Shown in pieces: positions 1 through 7,774 of a stretch of 64,000 nt of DNA (position 1 is the stretch's first letter; each line of letters starts with the position of its first letter). This stretch comes from G963665215 sp963665215. GTDB taxonomy: Bacteria > Chloroflexota > Dehalococcoidia > Lucifugimonadales > CAUZJF01. Position numbers and translations under genes: made by a program. Below the pieces are notes generated by a model. The model was not told the origin of the DNA. It was given only the letters and a program-made list of their open reading frames with translations, and made no database searches. The stretch covers positions 620,001 through 684,000 of the forward strand of contig CAXXWW010000017.1 of assembly GCA_963665215.2 (NCBI GenBank). Reading direction: 5' to 3'.

Positions 1-653
1 GGCACACCTAAGGCGATGAAAAAAAAGGGGATGCTCACCAGCACGGCCAGGCCAAACCCCACGAGCCCCAGTACCAACGTCATCCCAAACACCCTCCACC
101 AGTTCCTCAGCACCAGCGTGGCGCTGCGTCTCAGTGCGCCAAGGTCCTTGCGGCCTTCAACGATCATGGCTTGGACCGACATTGACCAGTAAATGAAAAT
201 CGCGATTGAGCCCACCATAAGCAGGAAGGCAAGCATCAGCACAACGGTCTGGTCGGAGACCGATAGCGGCACAAGGAAAATTGCAAAGGCAGCCGCGACG
301 GCGAGCGTCAGTACCCACAGTGACCTCACCCGCAACCAAGCCTTGGTATAGCAGCTACGAATCGCTATCTCCCCCGTGACGTACTGCTGTCCGACCGCGA
401 AAACCGCCGCACCATAAGCGAATAGGCTCCCGAAGACACCTATGAGAAAAGCCGCTATTAATGTCAGCGCGTTCCAGACAAAAGAACCCCCTCCTACATG
501 CTCGAGTATGACCAGAGTCGACACGCTGACGGGCAACTGGACGACCGCGACCAGCCCAATGAACCCCCTGAAATGCCTTCCGAATATGAAGAATGTCTCG
601 TCCAGCAGCGCTGCGAGGTTGCGTGGAGGTAGCGTCGACGAATGGCTGTCCAA
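1..653 (-). CDS. Integral membrane protein, unknown function (3' end outside window)
   Basis: This frame stays open from 653 down to the window edge, so the C-terminus is missing (about 217 codons seen). A TTG start at 653 is preferred because GAGGGG lies 7 nt upstream; another in-frame TTG is at 668 and the frame is closed just above that. The protein has a short polar N-terminus and then about five hydrophobic segments, including stretches reading GLVAVVQLPVSVSTLVIL, LWVLTLAVAAAFAIFLVPL and FGMTLVLGLVGFGLAVLV. It lies 27 bp after rpsK on the same strand, exactly where rpsD would be expected, and is probably cotranscribed. The general look resembles membrane domains of the GPDPase_memb/DUF975 kind, but I do not recognise a specific family. 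The start is a best guess. Confidence 0.6.
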   Translation of the reverse strand, partial: MDSHSSTLPPRNLAALLDETFFIFGRHFRGFIGLVAVVQLPVSVSTLVILEHVGGGSFVWNALTLIAAFLIGVFGSLFAYGAAVFAVGQQYVTGEIAIRSCYTKAWLRVRSLWVLTLAVAAAFAIFLVPLSVSDQTVVLMLAFLLMVGSIAIFIYWSMSVQAMIVEGRKDLGALRRSATLVLRNWWRVFGMTLVLGLVGFGLAVLVSIPFFFIALGV

Positions 654-680
654 TTCAAAACCCCTCAACTGAAACGGCGG

Positions 681-1067
681 CTACACACGCCTGCGCTTCG
701 GCGGACGGCAGCCGTTGTGCGGAGCGGGAGTCACGTCACGTATGCTGGTGACGAACAGGCCTGAGGCCTGCAACGCCCGTATGGCGGCCTCTCTCCCGGG
801 ACCTGGGCCCCTGACGAACACCTCCACCTGACGTAGCCCATGGTCCATTCCCTTTCGGGCGGCGTTTTCGCCGGCCCTCTGAGCGGCGAAGGCGGTAGAC
901 TTGCGGGACCCCTTAAAACCCATCGTGCCCGCGCTGCCCCACGCGATTACGTTTCCCTGGGGGTCGGTCAGAGTAATCAGCGTATTGTTAAATGTGGACT
1001 GAATGTAGGCACGTCCAACTGGGACGGATTTTCGTTCCCGTCGCCTGGTTCGTGGCTTTCGCGGCAT
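681..1067 (-). CDS. rpsK: 30S ribosomal protein S11 (uS11)
   Basis: 128 residues, the normal S11 length. The protein has a basic N-terminus (RKPRTRRRERK), the conserved YIQSTFNNTLITLTD strand and the C-terminal PHNGCRPPKRRRV signature. S11 sits on the 30S platform and contacts S7 across the mRNA exit cleft. It is the last ribosomal gene in this run: rpsD, rpoA and rplQ, which follow rpsK in most alpha operons, are not here and a membrane protein gene takes their place. It lies 36 bp after rpsM in the same operon. Confidence 0.97.
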   Translation of the reverse strand: MPRKPRTRRRERKSVPVGRAYIQSTFNNTLITLTDPQGNVIAWGSAGTMGFKGSRKSTAFAAQRAGENAARKGMDHGLRQVEVFVRGPGPGREAAIRALQASGLFVTSIRDVTPAPHNGCRPPKRRRV

Positions 1068-1103
1068 CTCCCTCGCCTCCCCTGGATCTCGATAGCGGGT
1101 TTC

Positions 1104-1487
1104 TTACTTTTTCGTCACGGTATGGCGGCGCCCGGCCACCGGAATCTTCCGGCCCCGCTTGGCTCGCGCGTTGGTGCGGGTCCGTTGCCCCCGGACCGGC
1201 AGCCCGCGCCGGTGGCGCAAGCCGCGATAGCTGCCGATGTCGATCAGGCGCCTGATATTCATGTTCAGCTCTCGCCGCAGATCGCCCTCGACCTTTTTCT
1301 CGCGGTCGATGACGTCCCTGATGCGGCTTAGCTCCGCTTCGCTCAGGTCTTTGACGTGCGGGTTCTCCTCTACACCGGCTTTGCGCGCTACGTCTTTGGC
1401 CTGGAACGGACCTATGCCGTATATATCGCGAAGGGAGACCTCTACACGTTTGTTGTCGGGGATGTTCACGCCAGAAACGATCGCCAT
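1104..1487 (-). CDS. rpsM: 30S ribosomal protein S13 (uS13)
   Basis: 127 residues, full length. It begins MAIVSGVNIPDNKRVEVSL, typical of S13, and contains the helix-turn region YGIGPFQAKDVARKAGV and the basic tail GLPVRGQRTRTNARAKRGRK. S13 sits in the 30S head and contacts L5 and the P-site tRNA. Its partner L5 is encoded in the same operon and here carries an unusual N-terminal extension. Order infA-rpmJ-rpsM-rpsK is the standard start of an alpha operon. Confidence 0.97.
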   Translation of the reverse strand: MAIVSGVNIPDNKRVEVSLRDIYGIGPFQAKDVARKAGVEENPHVKDLSEAELSRIRDVIDREKKVEGDLRRELNMNIRRLIDIGSYRGLRHRRGLPVRGQRTRTNARAKRGRKIPVAGRRHTVTKK

Positions 1488-1519
1488 TCTTTCCTCCAGC
1501 TCAGAAGCGCAGCAGCAAC

Positions 1520-1633
1520 CTAGCCCTGTCTCTGTTTATGCCTGAGATTCTCGCAAATTACCAGAACGCGCCCATGGCGCCTTATCACCCGGCACTTGGC
1601 GCATCGTGGCTTCACCGACGCGGACACCTTCAT
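1520..1633 (-). CDS. rpmJ: 50S ribosomal protein L36 (bL36), zinc-ribbon form
   Basis: 37 residues from the ATG at 1633: MKVSASVKPRCAKCRVIRRH and onward, with the zinc ligands CAKC, a later Cys in VICEN and the His in NLRHKQ. The frame remains open further upstream to 1723, but those 30 residues have no L36 counterpart and overlap the end of infA, so they are excluded. A GGTGGAAG stretch precedes the ATG. The Cys-containing form implies zinc binding in the 50S subunit. It lies between infA and rpsM in the usual order. Confidence 0.95.
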   Translation of the reverse strand: MKVSASVKPRCAKCRVIRRHGRVLVICENLRHKQRQG

Positions 1634-1694
1634 TGCTCTTCCACCCTTATTCGCGCCATACTCGTTGGCGCCTTTCTGTGCGGCGCCTGTGCGG

Positions 1695-1913
1695 CTATCT
1701 GAACCGGTAGGTGATCCGGCCACGGCTGAGATCGTACGGCGAAAGCTGTACCAGCACTCTGTCCCCTGGTAGCACCCGAATGTAGTTGAGCCGGAGCTTG
1801 CCGCCTATATACGCCAGCACCTTGTGACCGTTCGCCAACTCCACCCTGAAGGTCGCGTTCCGCAGCGACTCGGTCACCTTCCCCTCAACCTCTATCGCTT
1901 CCTTTTTTGCCAT
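1695..1913 (-). CDS. infA: Translation initiation factor IF-1
   Basis: 72 residues, the exact IF-1 length. It has the OB-fold sequence MAKKEAIEVEGKVTESLRN, the conserved LANGHKVLAYIGGKLR and the end of the fold LSPYDLSRGRITYRFR. IF-1 binds the 30S A site during initiation. It follows map by 20 bp and precedes rpmJ, as in many Gram-positive and Chloroflexota spc/alpha junctions. Confidence 0.97.
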   Translation of the reverse strand: MAKKEAIEVEGKVTESLRNATFRVELANGHKVLAYIGGKLRLNYIRVLPGDRVLVQLSPYDLSRGRITYRFR

Positions 1914-1933
1914 CCAGCTTCCTTACCGGTCGT

Positions 1934-2746
1934 TCAAATTGCGGTGAGGACCTCGGTGCCACTTGCCGTGATCGCGATAGTGTCCTCGAAATGGGCGGAC
2001 AGGGTGCCATCGGCAGCTACCACCGTCCAGCCGTCGTCCAACTGAGACGTCTCCCATCCGCCGAGATTGAACATGGGCTCTATTGCCAGGGCCATGCCCT
2101 CGCGCAGCAGAGGCCCTGTGTCCTTGGCACCGTAGTTGGGGACCTGCGGGTCTTCGTGCAGCGCGCGCCCGATCCCGTGCCCCACATACTGTCGCACCAC
2201 ACCGTAGCCTAGTCGTTCTCCATATTTCTGCACGGCTTCCGATATATCTCCCACGCGGGCCCCTGCCTTTGCCTGCTCGATGCCCAGCCGGAGCGACTCC
2301 CTGGTCGCGTCGATAAGACGCCGCGCCTCTTCGGATATCTCGCCTACCCCGACCGTGAAGGCGCTGTCGCTGTGAAACCCGCCTACGATAGCCCCCACGT
2401 CCACGCTCACGACGTCGCCCTCTTTGACCGTCCGGCGTGATGGGATGCCGTGGACTATCTGCTCGTTAAGCGATACACAGATCGTGGCCGGAAATCCCAG
2501 GTAGCCCTTAAAAGAAGGCTTGGCTCCCAACCTCCTTATCTCTTGCTCCGCTACCCGGTCCAATGCCGCGGTGGTAATACCAGGCCTGATGGCCTCAGAC
2601 AGCTTGGCCTTTGTGAGGGCCACCACCCTCCCGGCCTCGCGCATACACCCCAATTCCTTATCGGACTTGATGGTGATTCCAGAGTGGCTGCCTGTGCCCA
2701 GTGTGGTGAGACGCCTAATGTCATTCTCCACTTTAATTGTCGTCAA
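1934..2746 (-). CDS. map: Methionine aminopeptidase, type I
   Basis: Removes the initiator methionine from nascent proteins. The metal ligands of the pita-bread fold are visible: VDVGAIVGGFHSDSA (two Asp), GHGIGRALHE (His), AIEPMF (Glu) and a Glu in the C-terminal AHFEDTIAIT. The reading frame gives 270 residues from a TTG at 2746, but the family normally begins just before ITIKSDKELGCMREAG, about 24 residues in. No canonical start or good ribosome binding site lies at that point, so the true N-terminus is uncertain. It sits 21 bp after adk, the usual secY-adk-map-infA order. Confidence 0.93.
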   Translation of the reverse strand: MTTIKVENDIRRLTTLGTGSHSGITIKSDKELGCMREAGRVVALTKAKLSEAIRPGITTAALDRVAEQEIRRLGAKPSFKGYLGFPATICVSLNEQIVHGIPSRRTVKEGDVVSVDVGAIVGGFHSDSAFTVGVGEISEEARRLIDATRESLRLGIEQAKAGARVGDISEAVQKYGERLGYGVVRQYVGHGIGRALHEDPQVPNYGAKDTGPLLREGMALAIEPMFNLGGWETSQLDDGWTVVAADGTLSAHFEDTIAITASGTEVLTAI

Positions 2747-2767
2747 CCCATGATAGCATAAGCTGAA

Positions 2768-3415
2768 TCAACACTTTAGCGCAGATAGGAGCTCGGCGCG
2801 CACCTGCTCGATGGAGTTCTGCCCATCTATCTCCTTCAGCGTGCCTGCTTTGCGGTAGTATTCGACTAGCGGCGAGGTCTCGTCAAGATAGACCTGTATC
2901 CTCTTTCTCACCGCCTCTGGCTTATCGTCGTCGCGGGTGTACAGCTCTCCACCACAGTTATCGCACCTGCCCGATTGCTTGGGTGGGGCATACTCGGTGT
3001 GAAACGGCGCCTGGCAGACTCGGCAGAGCACTCTGCCACTTAGCCTGCGCACCAGCTCTTTCTTCGGCACCTTGAGGTAAAGCGCCGTGTCGATACCGCC
3101 TGTGGCGGCCAATGCCTTTTCGAGTGCCTCCGCCTGGGGGAGCGTACGGGGGAAGCCATCCAGGAGGAATCCACCGGTGCCCTGAATACCGCTGACCCAA
3201 TCCATGACCATCTTAATCGTCACATCGTCGGGTACCAAAGCTCCTCGCGCCATATAGGTCTGAGCGAGGCGTCCCAACTCCGTGTCACGTTTTTGATGGT
3301 CTCGGAATAGCTCCCCGGATGACACTTTCGGGATCCCCAGGCTCTGGCTGATTTCAACTGCTTGGGTTCCCTTTCCAGCCCCTGGGGGACCTAGCATAAT
3401 AACCTTTGTGCTTAT
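2768..3415 (-). CDS. adk: Adenylate kinase, possibly initiated at AUA
   Basis: Converts AMP + ATP to two ADP. It has the P-loop GPPGAGKGTQ, the AMP-binding region, the LLDGFPRT motif and a zinc-type LID (CRVC with CDNC further on), as in many Gram-positive and thermophile enzymes. The first ATG is at 3397, but starting there would remove most of the first beta strand (KVIM before LGPPGAGKG). No ATG, GTG or TTG exists in frame between the secY stop and 3397. An ATA codon at 3413-3415 lies 8 nt after a GGAGG (3424-3428) and would restore a normal N-terminus, so I place the start there with reservation. Protein identity is certain; the start is not. Confidence 0.93.
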   Translation of the reverse strand: MSTKVIMLGPPGAGKGTQAVEISQSLGIPKVSSGELFRDHQKRDTELGRLAQTYMARGALVPDDVTIKMVMDWVSGIQGTGGFLLDGFPRTLPQAEALEKALAATGGIDTALYLKVPKKELVRRLSGRVLCRVCQAPFHTEYAPPKQSGRCDNCGGELYTRDDDKPEAVRKRIQVYLDETSPLVEYYRKAGTLKEIDGQNSIEQVRAELLSALKC

Positions 3416-3464
3416 CGGACTTTCCTCCCCGATAGGAACTCGCCGGTGGCCGTTGCCACACTGG

Positions 3465-4844
3465 CTACCGAAGAAATCCCTCGTAGTTGCGCATCAGTAG
3501 CTGCGCCTCAAGCTGTCGCATGGTATCCAGCGCGACCCCCACCATGATCAGCAGACTGACGGTGCTCAGGGTTAGAGCCCTCACGTCGGTCGCCAGGGTT
3601 ACGAAGAAGGGCAACACGGCGATTACCCCAAGGAAAATCGCGCCTCCCCATGTAATCCGAACAATGACCCGGTTAAGGTACTCCTGCGTCGGGCGCCCCG
3701 GGCGGATGCCCGGGATGAAACCGCCATTTCGCTGCAGGTTTTCCGCCAGATTCTGCTGCTGAAAAATGATCAGTGTATAGAAGAAGGTGAAGACGACCAC
3801 CAGAATGAACACCGCTATCCAGTACCACGGAAAATCTTCCGGGAAATTGCCGCCTATCGTGTTACTGGGAGAGAGAGCGTTTGAAAAGAACCGCGCTATA
3901 TCGGAGAATAGTCCGGGGTTCGCGGGGCTCCTAAAGTAGCTTGCCACGGTGGCCGGCAGGATGATGATCGAGAAGGCAAAGATAAGCGGGATCATCCCCG
4001 CCGAGTTCACCCGCAAGGGCAGGAAGGTGGCGCCGCTCTGGCGTTGCATCCTTCCGCCACGGTAGACGCTCCGCCCATACTGCACCGGCACCCTGCGCTG
4101 GGCCTCGTTGAATAGCACGATGAGGTAGATTATGCCGAAGCCGAACAGGGCGAGCAATATGAGGCCGCTGGCGTTGTCGCTCTCCAAGAAGCCCCGGCCC
4201 ACTAGCTGCGGGAACCCCGCCACGATGCCGCCGAATATGATTAACGAGATTCCGTTGCCAAGGCCCCGCTCGGTGATCAGTTCGCCCAGCCACACCAGGA
4301 ACATTGTCCCCGCTACCATGGAGAAGAGTATTGACATCGATGGCAGGTTGAGGCCGAACTGGAATGGCCCTCCAAAACGGTCGCTCAGCACCGCGGACTG
4401 GCCCAGGAGAGTAACGGCGCCAAAGGACTGGAAGAATGCCACGGGGACGGCGAGCCAATGGGTAAACTGATTTATTCGCTGTCGGCCGTACTCCCCCTCC
4501 TGTGACAGAGCTTTCATCTGTGGGATTACCGGCACCAGGATCTGCATAACGATCGATGCCGTGATGTAGGGGTACACCCCCAGAGCGGCCACGCTGAAGT
4601 CGGACAGGGCGCCGCCGCTGAACAGGTCGAGGAACCCCAGAAGAGCCTGACTCTCGAACGCCTGGGACAGCGCCTGGGAGTCCACGCCTGGCACCGGTAC
4701 GTGGGCCACGAACCGGAACACTACCAGCATGGCAAAGGTGAACAGGATCTTCGCCCGCAGATCGGGGACGCGCATCGCGTCGATCATCGACTGAATGAGC
4801 TGAGGCCTGGATACCTCTGATCCAGCTGCTTGCGCCTGCCTCAC
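3465..4844 (-). CDS. secY: Preprotein translocase subunit SecY
   Basis: 459 residues with ten predicted membrane helices, the channel subunit of the Sec translocon. Recognisable segments include the plug and N-terminal region FRFVAHVPVPGVD, GEYGRQRINQFT, RGLGNGISLIIF, the cytosolic loop EAQRRVPVQYGR and the C-terminal LLMRNYEGFLR. The start is GTG at 4844 and overlaps the rplO stop codon as GTGA, implying translational coupling. It is followed by adk after about 50 bp. Confidence 0.97.
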   Translation of the reverse strand: MRQAQAAGSEVSRPQLIQSMIDAMRVPDLRAKILFTFAMLVVFRFVAHVPVPGVDSQALSQAFESQALLGFLDLFSGGALSDFSVAALGVYPYITASIVMQILVPVIPQMKALSQEGEYGRQRINQFTHWLAVPVAFFQSFGAVTLLGQSAVLSDRFGGPFQFGLNLPSMSILFSMVAGTMFLVWLGELITERGLGNGISLIIFGGIVAGFPQLVGRGFLESDNASGLILLALFGFGIIYLIVLFNEAQRRVPVQYGRSVYRGGRMQRQSGATFLPLRVNSAGMIPLIFAFSIIILPATVASYFRSPANPGLFSDIARFFSNALSPSNTIGGNFPEDFPWYWIAVFILVVVFTFFYTLIIFQQQNLAENLQRNGGFIPGIRPGRPTQEYLNRVIVRITWGGAIFLGVIAVLPFFVTLATDVRALTLSTVSLLIMVGVALDTMRQLEAQLLMRNYEGFLR

Positions 4845-5290
4845 CAGACGATCTCCTTCACACTGCCACCGGCGGCCTCGATCTTCTGACGGGCGGAGCC
4901 GGAGAACCTATGGGCCTCAACGACCAGAGGGGTGTCCAACTCGCCGCGGCCGAGAATTTTCACCCGCTTCCTGAGGTTCTTTACTATGCCTGCTTCCACC
5001 ATTCGCTCCAGCGTCACCTCGCTTTCGGCCGGGAAACCCGAGAGTCGGTCGAGATTGACGACGTTGTATTCTTTGCGAAATATGTTGGTAAATCCCCGCA
5101 TGCTCGGCAGTGCCTTGGTGAGGGGAAGCTGGCCTCCCTCGAAACCAGGGCGCACCCCACCGCCGCTGCGAGAGTTCTGGCCCTTGACGCCCCTCCCTGA
5201 GAAGCTGCCGTGGCCGCTGCCATCGCCCCGTCCGACCCTTTTTCGTGGTCGCCTCGCGCCTTTGGGCGCTCTCAGTTCATGTTGTTTCAT
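4841..5290 (-). CDS. rplO: 50S ribosomal protein L15 (uL15)
   Basis: 149 residues with the classic L15 N-terminus KGARRPRKRVGRGDGSGHG, the Gly/Arg-rich arm that penetrates 23S rRNA, and a C-terminal globular domain ending AAGGSVKEIVW. Full length. It overlaps the secY start by 4 nt and lies about 90 bp after rpmD, one of the larger gaps of the operon; I see no gene or clear terminator in that gap. Confidence 0.97.
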   Translation of the reverse strand: MKQHELRAPKGARRPRKRVGRGDGSGHGSFSGRGVKGQNSRSGGGVRPGFEGGQLPLTKALPSMRGFTNIFRKEYNVVNLDRLSGFPAESEVTLERMVEAGIVKNLRKRVKILGRGELDTPLVVEAHRFSGSARQKIEAAGGSVKEIVW

Positions 5291-5380
5291 ACCAGCCTTC
5301 GTCCTTCAGGCGCGCCCCGGCGAGCTTCGCCACTTGGGCGGGTTGGAGACCGCAGGGGGCGAATCGGGCGCCTGACCCGT

Positions 5381-5578
5381 TCAACGCTCATCTGGAGACG
5401 AGGTACTCACTACCTCGACCAGGTGACGTACCTTATGGACCATCCCCCGGATTGACGCCGTGTCTTCGTGCTCCACGGTTTGGTGAAGCCGCCGCAATCC
5501 AAGCCCAGCGATGGTCCTCCTCTGGTCTCTAGGAAAGCCTATCGTGCTCTTCTTCCAGGTTACAATGATCTTGGCCAT
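5381..5578 (-). CDS. rpmD: 50S ribosomal protein L30 (uL30)
   Basis: 65 residues: MAKIIVTWKKSTIGFPRDQR followed by the conserved TIAGLGLRRLHQTVEHEDT and GMVHKVRHLVEV. It is the bacterial length with a few extra C-terminal residues. It sits in the order rpsE-rpmD-rplO typical of spc operons, 15 bp after rpsE. Confidence 0.96.
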   Translation of the reverse strand: MAKIIVTWKKSTIGFPRDQRRTIAGLGLRRLHQTVEHEDTASIRGMVHKVRHLVEVVSTSSPDER

Positions 5579-5593
5579 GCCGCCAATTCTCCG

Positions 5594-6166
5594 CTATCTC
5601 CTCCGCTGGGAACCCCGCTGTTGGGGACCCCGCTGTTGGCGCTTGGGCGGCGGGTTTTCTACAAGGTGCCTGCGCTTGGCGATCTCGGCTTCGGGGTCCT
5701 TTAGCATGGTAAGCGCCTTGAAGGCCGCCTTGACCGTGTTTACCGGATTGGTGCTTCGCCTTGCCTTGGTCAAGATGTCCTTTATGCCCACCAGCTCGAC
5801 TACCGCTCTCACGGCGCCCCCGGCAATCACCCCCGTACCCGCCGCCGCCGGTTTCATCATGACCTCGGAGGCGCCGTACTTCGTCGTGACCTCGTGGGGA
5901 ATGGTGTTATCCTTCAGGGGCACATAGATGAGGTTTTTCTGAGCGTTTGTTGCTCCCTTCCGTACGGCGTCCGGCACCGCATCGGCCTTTCCCATCCCTA
6001 TCCCCACGTGGCCTTCGCCGTCCCCTACAACCACGACGGCGTTAAAGCTCAGGTGTCGCCCGCCCTTGACGACCTTGGAAACACGGGAGATCCTGACCAC
6101 GCGTTCAGTCATGGCACCTTCATCCCGGGAATCCCTCTGCCTTCGCTGCTGATCCATCATCCTCAA
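5594..6166 (-). CDS. rpsE: 30S ribosomal protein S5 (uS5)
   Basis: 190 residues. It has the double-stranded RNA-binding N-terminal domain (VVRISRVSKVVKGGRHLSF and GHVGIGMGKADAVPDAVRK) and the C-terminal domain (GTGVIAGGAVRAVVELVGIKD). The C-terminus extends into a short Gln/Arg-rich tail (PPPKRQQRGPQQRGSQRRR). The start is probably TTG at 6166: AGGAGGT lies 8 nt upstream and the codon overlaps the rplR stop. ATG codons at 6160 and 6157 are alternatives but sit further from that site. S5 acts in decoding fidelity and mRNA entry. Confidence 0.95.
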   Translation of the reverse strand: MRMMDQQRRQRDSRDEGAMTERVVRISRVSKVVKGGRHLSFNAVVVVGDGEGHVGIGMGKADAVPDAVRKGATNAQKNLIYVPLKDNTIPHEVTTKYGASEVMMKPAAAGTGVIAGGAVRAVVELVGIKDILTKARRSTNPVNTVKAAFKALTMLKDPEAEIAKRRHLVENPPPKRQQRGPQQRGSQRRR

Positions 6167-6531
6167 AAGGACAGACCTCCTTCACGTGCCGCGTCCGCCA
6201 CCACCTTGACCCGGCCATGATACTTGTATCCGCCGCGGTCGAATACGACGGCGGTTACTCCATTCGATATTGCGCGCCGTGCCACGAGCTCACCAACAAG
6301 CTTGGATGCCTGGCTCTTGGGCTTCCCGTCTCGCTGGCTTCGGACCTCTGGCTCGGTGCTGGAAGCAGCGGCCAGGGTAACGCCACGGCTGTCGTCGATC
6401 ACCTGGGCGTAGATGTGATTGAGGCTCCGGAACACCGCGAGCCTGGGTCGTTCGGGAAGCCCTCTGACTGTACGGCGGACCCTCTTGTGCCGGGCAACCC
6501 GCATTGCACTGCTGGCGCGTGACTTTGGCAT
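6163..6531 (-). CDS. rplR: 50S ribosomal protein L18 (uL18)
   Basis: 122 residues with RVARHKRVRRTVRGLPERPR, RLAVFRSLNHIYAQVIDD and the C-terminal YKYHGRVKVVADAAREGGLSF. Binds 5S rRNA together with L5 in the central protuberance. AGGAGG stands shortly upstream of the ATG. It lies 2 bp after rplF and overlaps the TTG start of rpsE. Confidence 0.97.
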   Translation of the reverse strand: MPKSRASSAMRVARHKRVRRTVRGLPERPRLAVFRSLNHIYAQVIDDSRGVTLAAASSTEPEVRSQRDGKPKSQASKLVGELVARRAISNGVTAVVFDRGGYKYHGRVKVVADAAREGGLSF

Positions 6532-6533
6532 CG

Positions 6534-7082
6534 CTAGAGAGTCGTCCTCCTTGCGCTCTTGCCCGGCTTCAGCCGGACCTGCTCACCCCGGTATCTGATG
6601 CCCTTACCGGTGTAGACGTTGGGCGGACGCACGGTCCGGATCTCTGCAGCCATCTGCCCGACAGCCTGCTTGTCCGTCCCCCTTACGTGAATGAGGTTGT
6701 TGCTCTCCACTTCCAGCGTGGTATCGTAGCGAGGCTGAATGTCCACCGTGTGGCTTAGCATGACGTTCAAGGTTATGCCCTTGCCGCTCTGCTGCACCCG
6801 ATACCCCACGCCCACCAGCTCGATAGTCTTTTCGAAGCCCTGGGTCACCCCGGCGACCATGTTGGCCAGAAGACTCCGCGTCAACCCGTGCAATGCTCGG
6901 TGGTCCCTCTCGTCAGACGGGCGCTCGACCTTCAGTATCCCGTTCTCCCTGGACACCTTCATGTCCTGGTGGAATTTTCGGGTAAGGGAGCCCTTTGGAC
7001 CTTTGACGGTCACCTCGCTACCGTCGATGGCGACATCAACGCCCGCAGGAAGCGGGATAGGCTGAGACCCTACTCTGGACAT
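6534..7082 (-). CDS. rplF: 50S ribosomal protein L6 (uL6)
   Basis: 182 residues from the ATG at 7082 (MSRVGSQPIPLPAGVDV). The open frame extends 14 codons further up, but that part lies inside the end of rpsH and has no L6 counterpart. Both L6 repeats are present, with the C-terminal signature PPNVYTGKGIRYRGEQVRLK. L6 lies near the sarcin-ricin loop at the factor-binding site. It is 10 bp from rpsH and 2 bp from rplR. Confidence 0.96.
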   Translation of the reverse strand: MSRVGSQPIPLPAGVDVAIDGSEVTVKGPKGSLTRKFHQDMKVSRENGILKVERPSDERDHRALHGLTRSLLANMVAGVTQGFEKTIELVGVGYRVQQSGKGITLNVMLSHTVDIQPRYDTTLEVESNNLIHVRGTDKQAVGQMAAEIRTVRPPNVYTGKGIRYRGEQVRLKPGKSARRTTL

Positions 7083-7092
7083 AGCCGGCTGT

Positions 7093-7494
7093 TCACCACA
7101 CGTAGCATAATAGCTCTCCGCCAACTCCTTCGCGCCAGGCCTGCCTGCCCGTCATAACGCCGCTCGACGTTGAGATAATCGCGACGCCCAGGCCGCCATA
7201 GTATCTGGGAATCTCGCCCTTGCGCACGTATACTCGCAGCCCCGGCCTGCTGACCCGCTTGAGCCCCGATATGGCGGGCTCGCCCTTCTCGCGATAGTGG
7301 AGAACCACCTTGATGGCGCCCTGGGGCGATCCGCCCTCGACGACTTCGTAGTCCTCTACGAATCCCTCTTCCTTGAGGATCTTCGCCAGAGAGACCTTCA
7401 TGGTCGACGAGGGGATCGTCACCGTGTCGTGTCTTGCCGCTGTCGCGTTGCGGATGCGTGTTAGCATGTCCGCTATGGGGTCTGTCACTGCCAT
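7093..7494 (-). CDS. rpsH: 30S ribosomal protein S8 (uS8)
   Basis: 133 residues: MAVTDPIADMLTRIRNATAA at the N-terminus and the conserved C-terminal region PRYYGGLGVAIISTSSGVMTG followed by GGELLCYVW. S8 binds helix 21 of 16S rRNA and in many bacteria also represses the spc operon by binding its mRNA near rplE. I could not verify an S8 site in the mRNA by eye. It lies 33 bp after rpsZ. Confidence 0.97.
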   Translation of the reverse strand: MAVTDPIADMLTRIRNATAARHDTVTIPSSTMKVSLAKILKEEGFVEDYEVVEGGSPQGAIKVVLHYREKGEPAISGLKRVSRPGLRVYVRKGEIPRYYGGLGVAIISTSSGVMTGRQAWREGVGGELLCYVW

Positions 7495-7527
7495 TCTTCC
7501 TCCACAGAGGGCCCGGGCATGCTCAGA

Positions 7528-7713
7528 CTACCAACTGGCCTTGCGCACACCTGGAAGCATTCCTGTCAGAGCCAGCTCCCGGAAGCAGATGCGGCAGAGT
7601 CCAAAGTGTCTGATGTAAGCCCTGGGCCTTCCGCACCTGTGACAGCGGTTGTGCTGCCTGACCGCATACCTCTGCGGCCTCTTCCATCGCTCTATCTTGG
7701 ATACCTTGGCCAA
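7528..7713 (-). CDS. rpsZ: 30S ribosomal protein S14, zinc-binding type (uS14)
   Basis: 61 residues, the short zinc-dependent S14. The four ligands are in CHRCGRP and CRICF, two CxxC pairs separated by 12 residues. The C-terminal signature FRELALTGMLPGVRKASW is complete. S14 helps assemble the 30S head. The C+ form is usual in Gram-positive and Chloroflexota lineages. It lies between rplE and rpsH as in other spc operons. Confidence 0.97.
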   Translation of the reverse strand: MAKVSKIERWKRPQRYAVRQHNRCHRCGRPRAYIRHFGLCRICFRELALTGMLPGVRKASW

Positions 7714-7774
7714 TTTACATTACTCCGCATTTTGATCAGGCCGGAGGGCGCGGCGGCAGGACGCAAACGGACAC

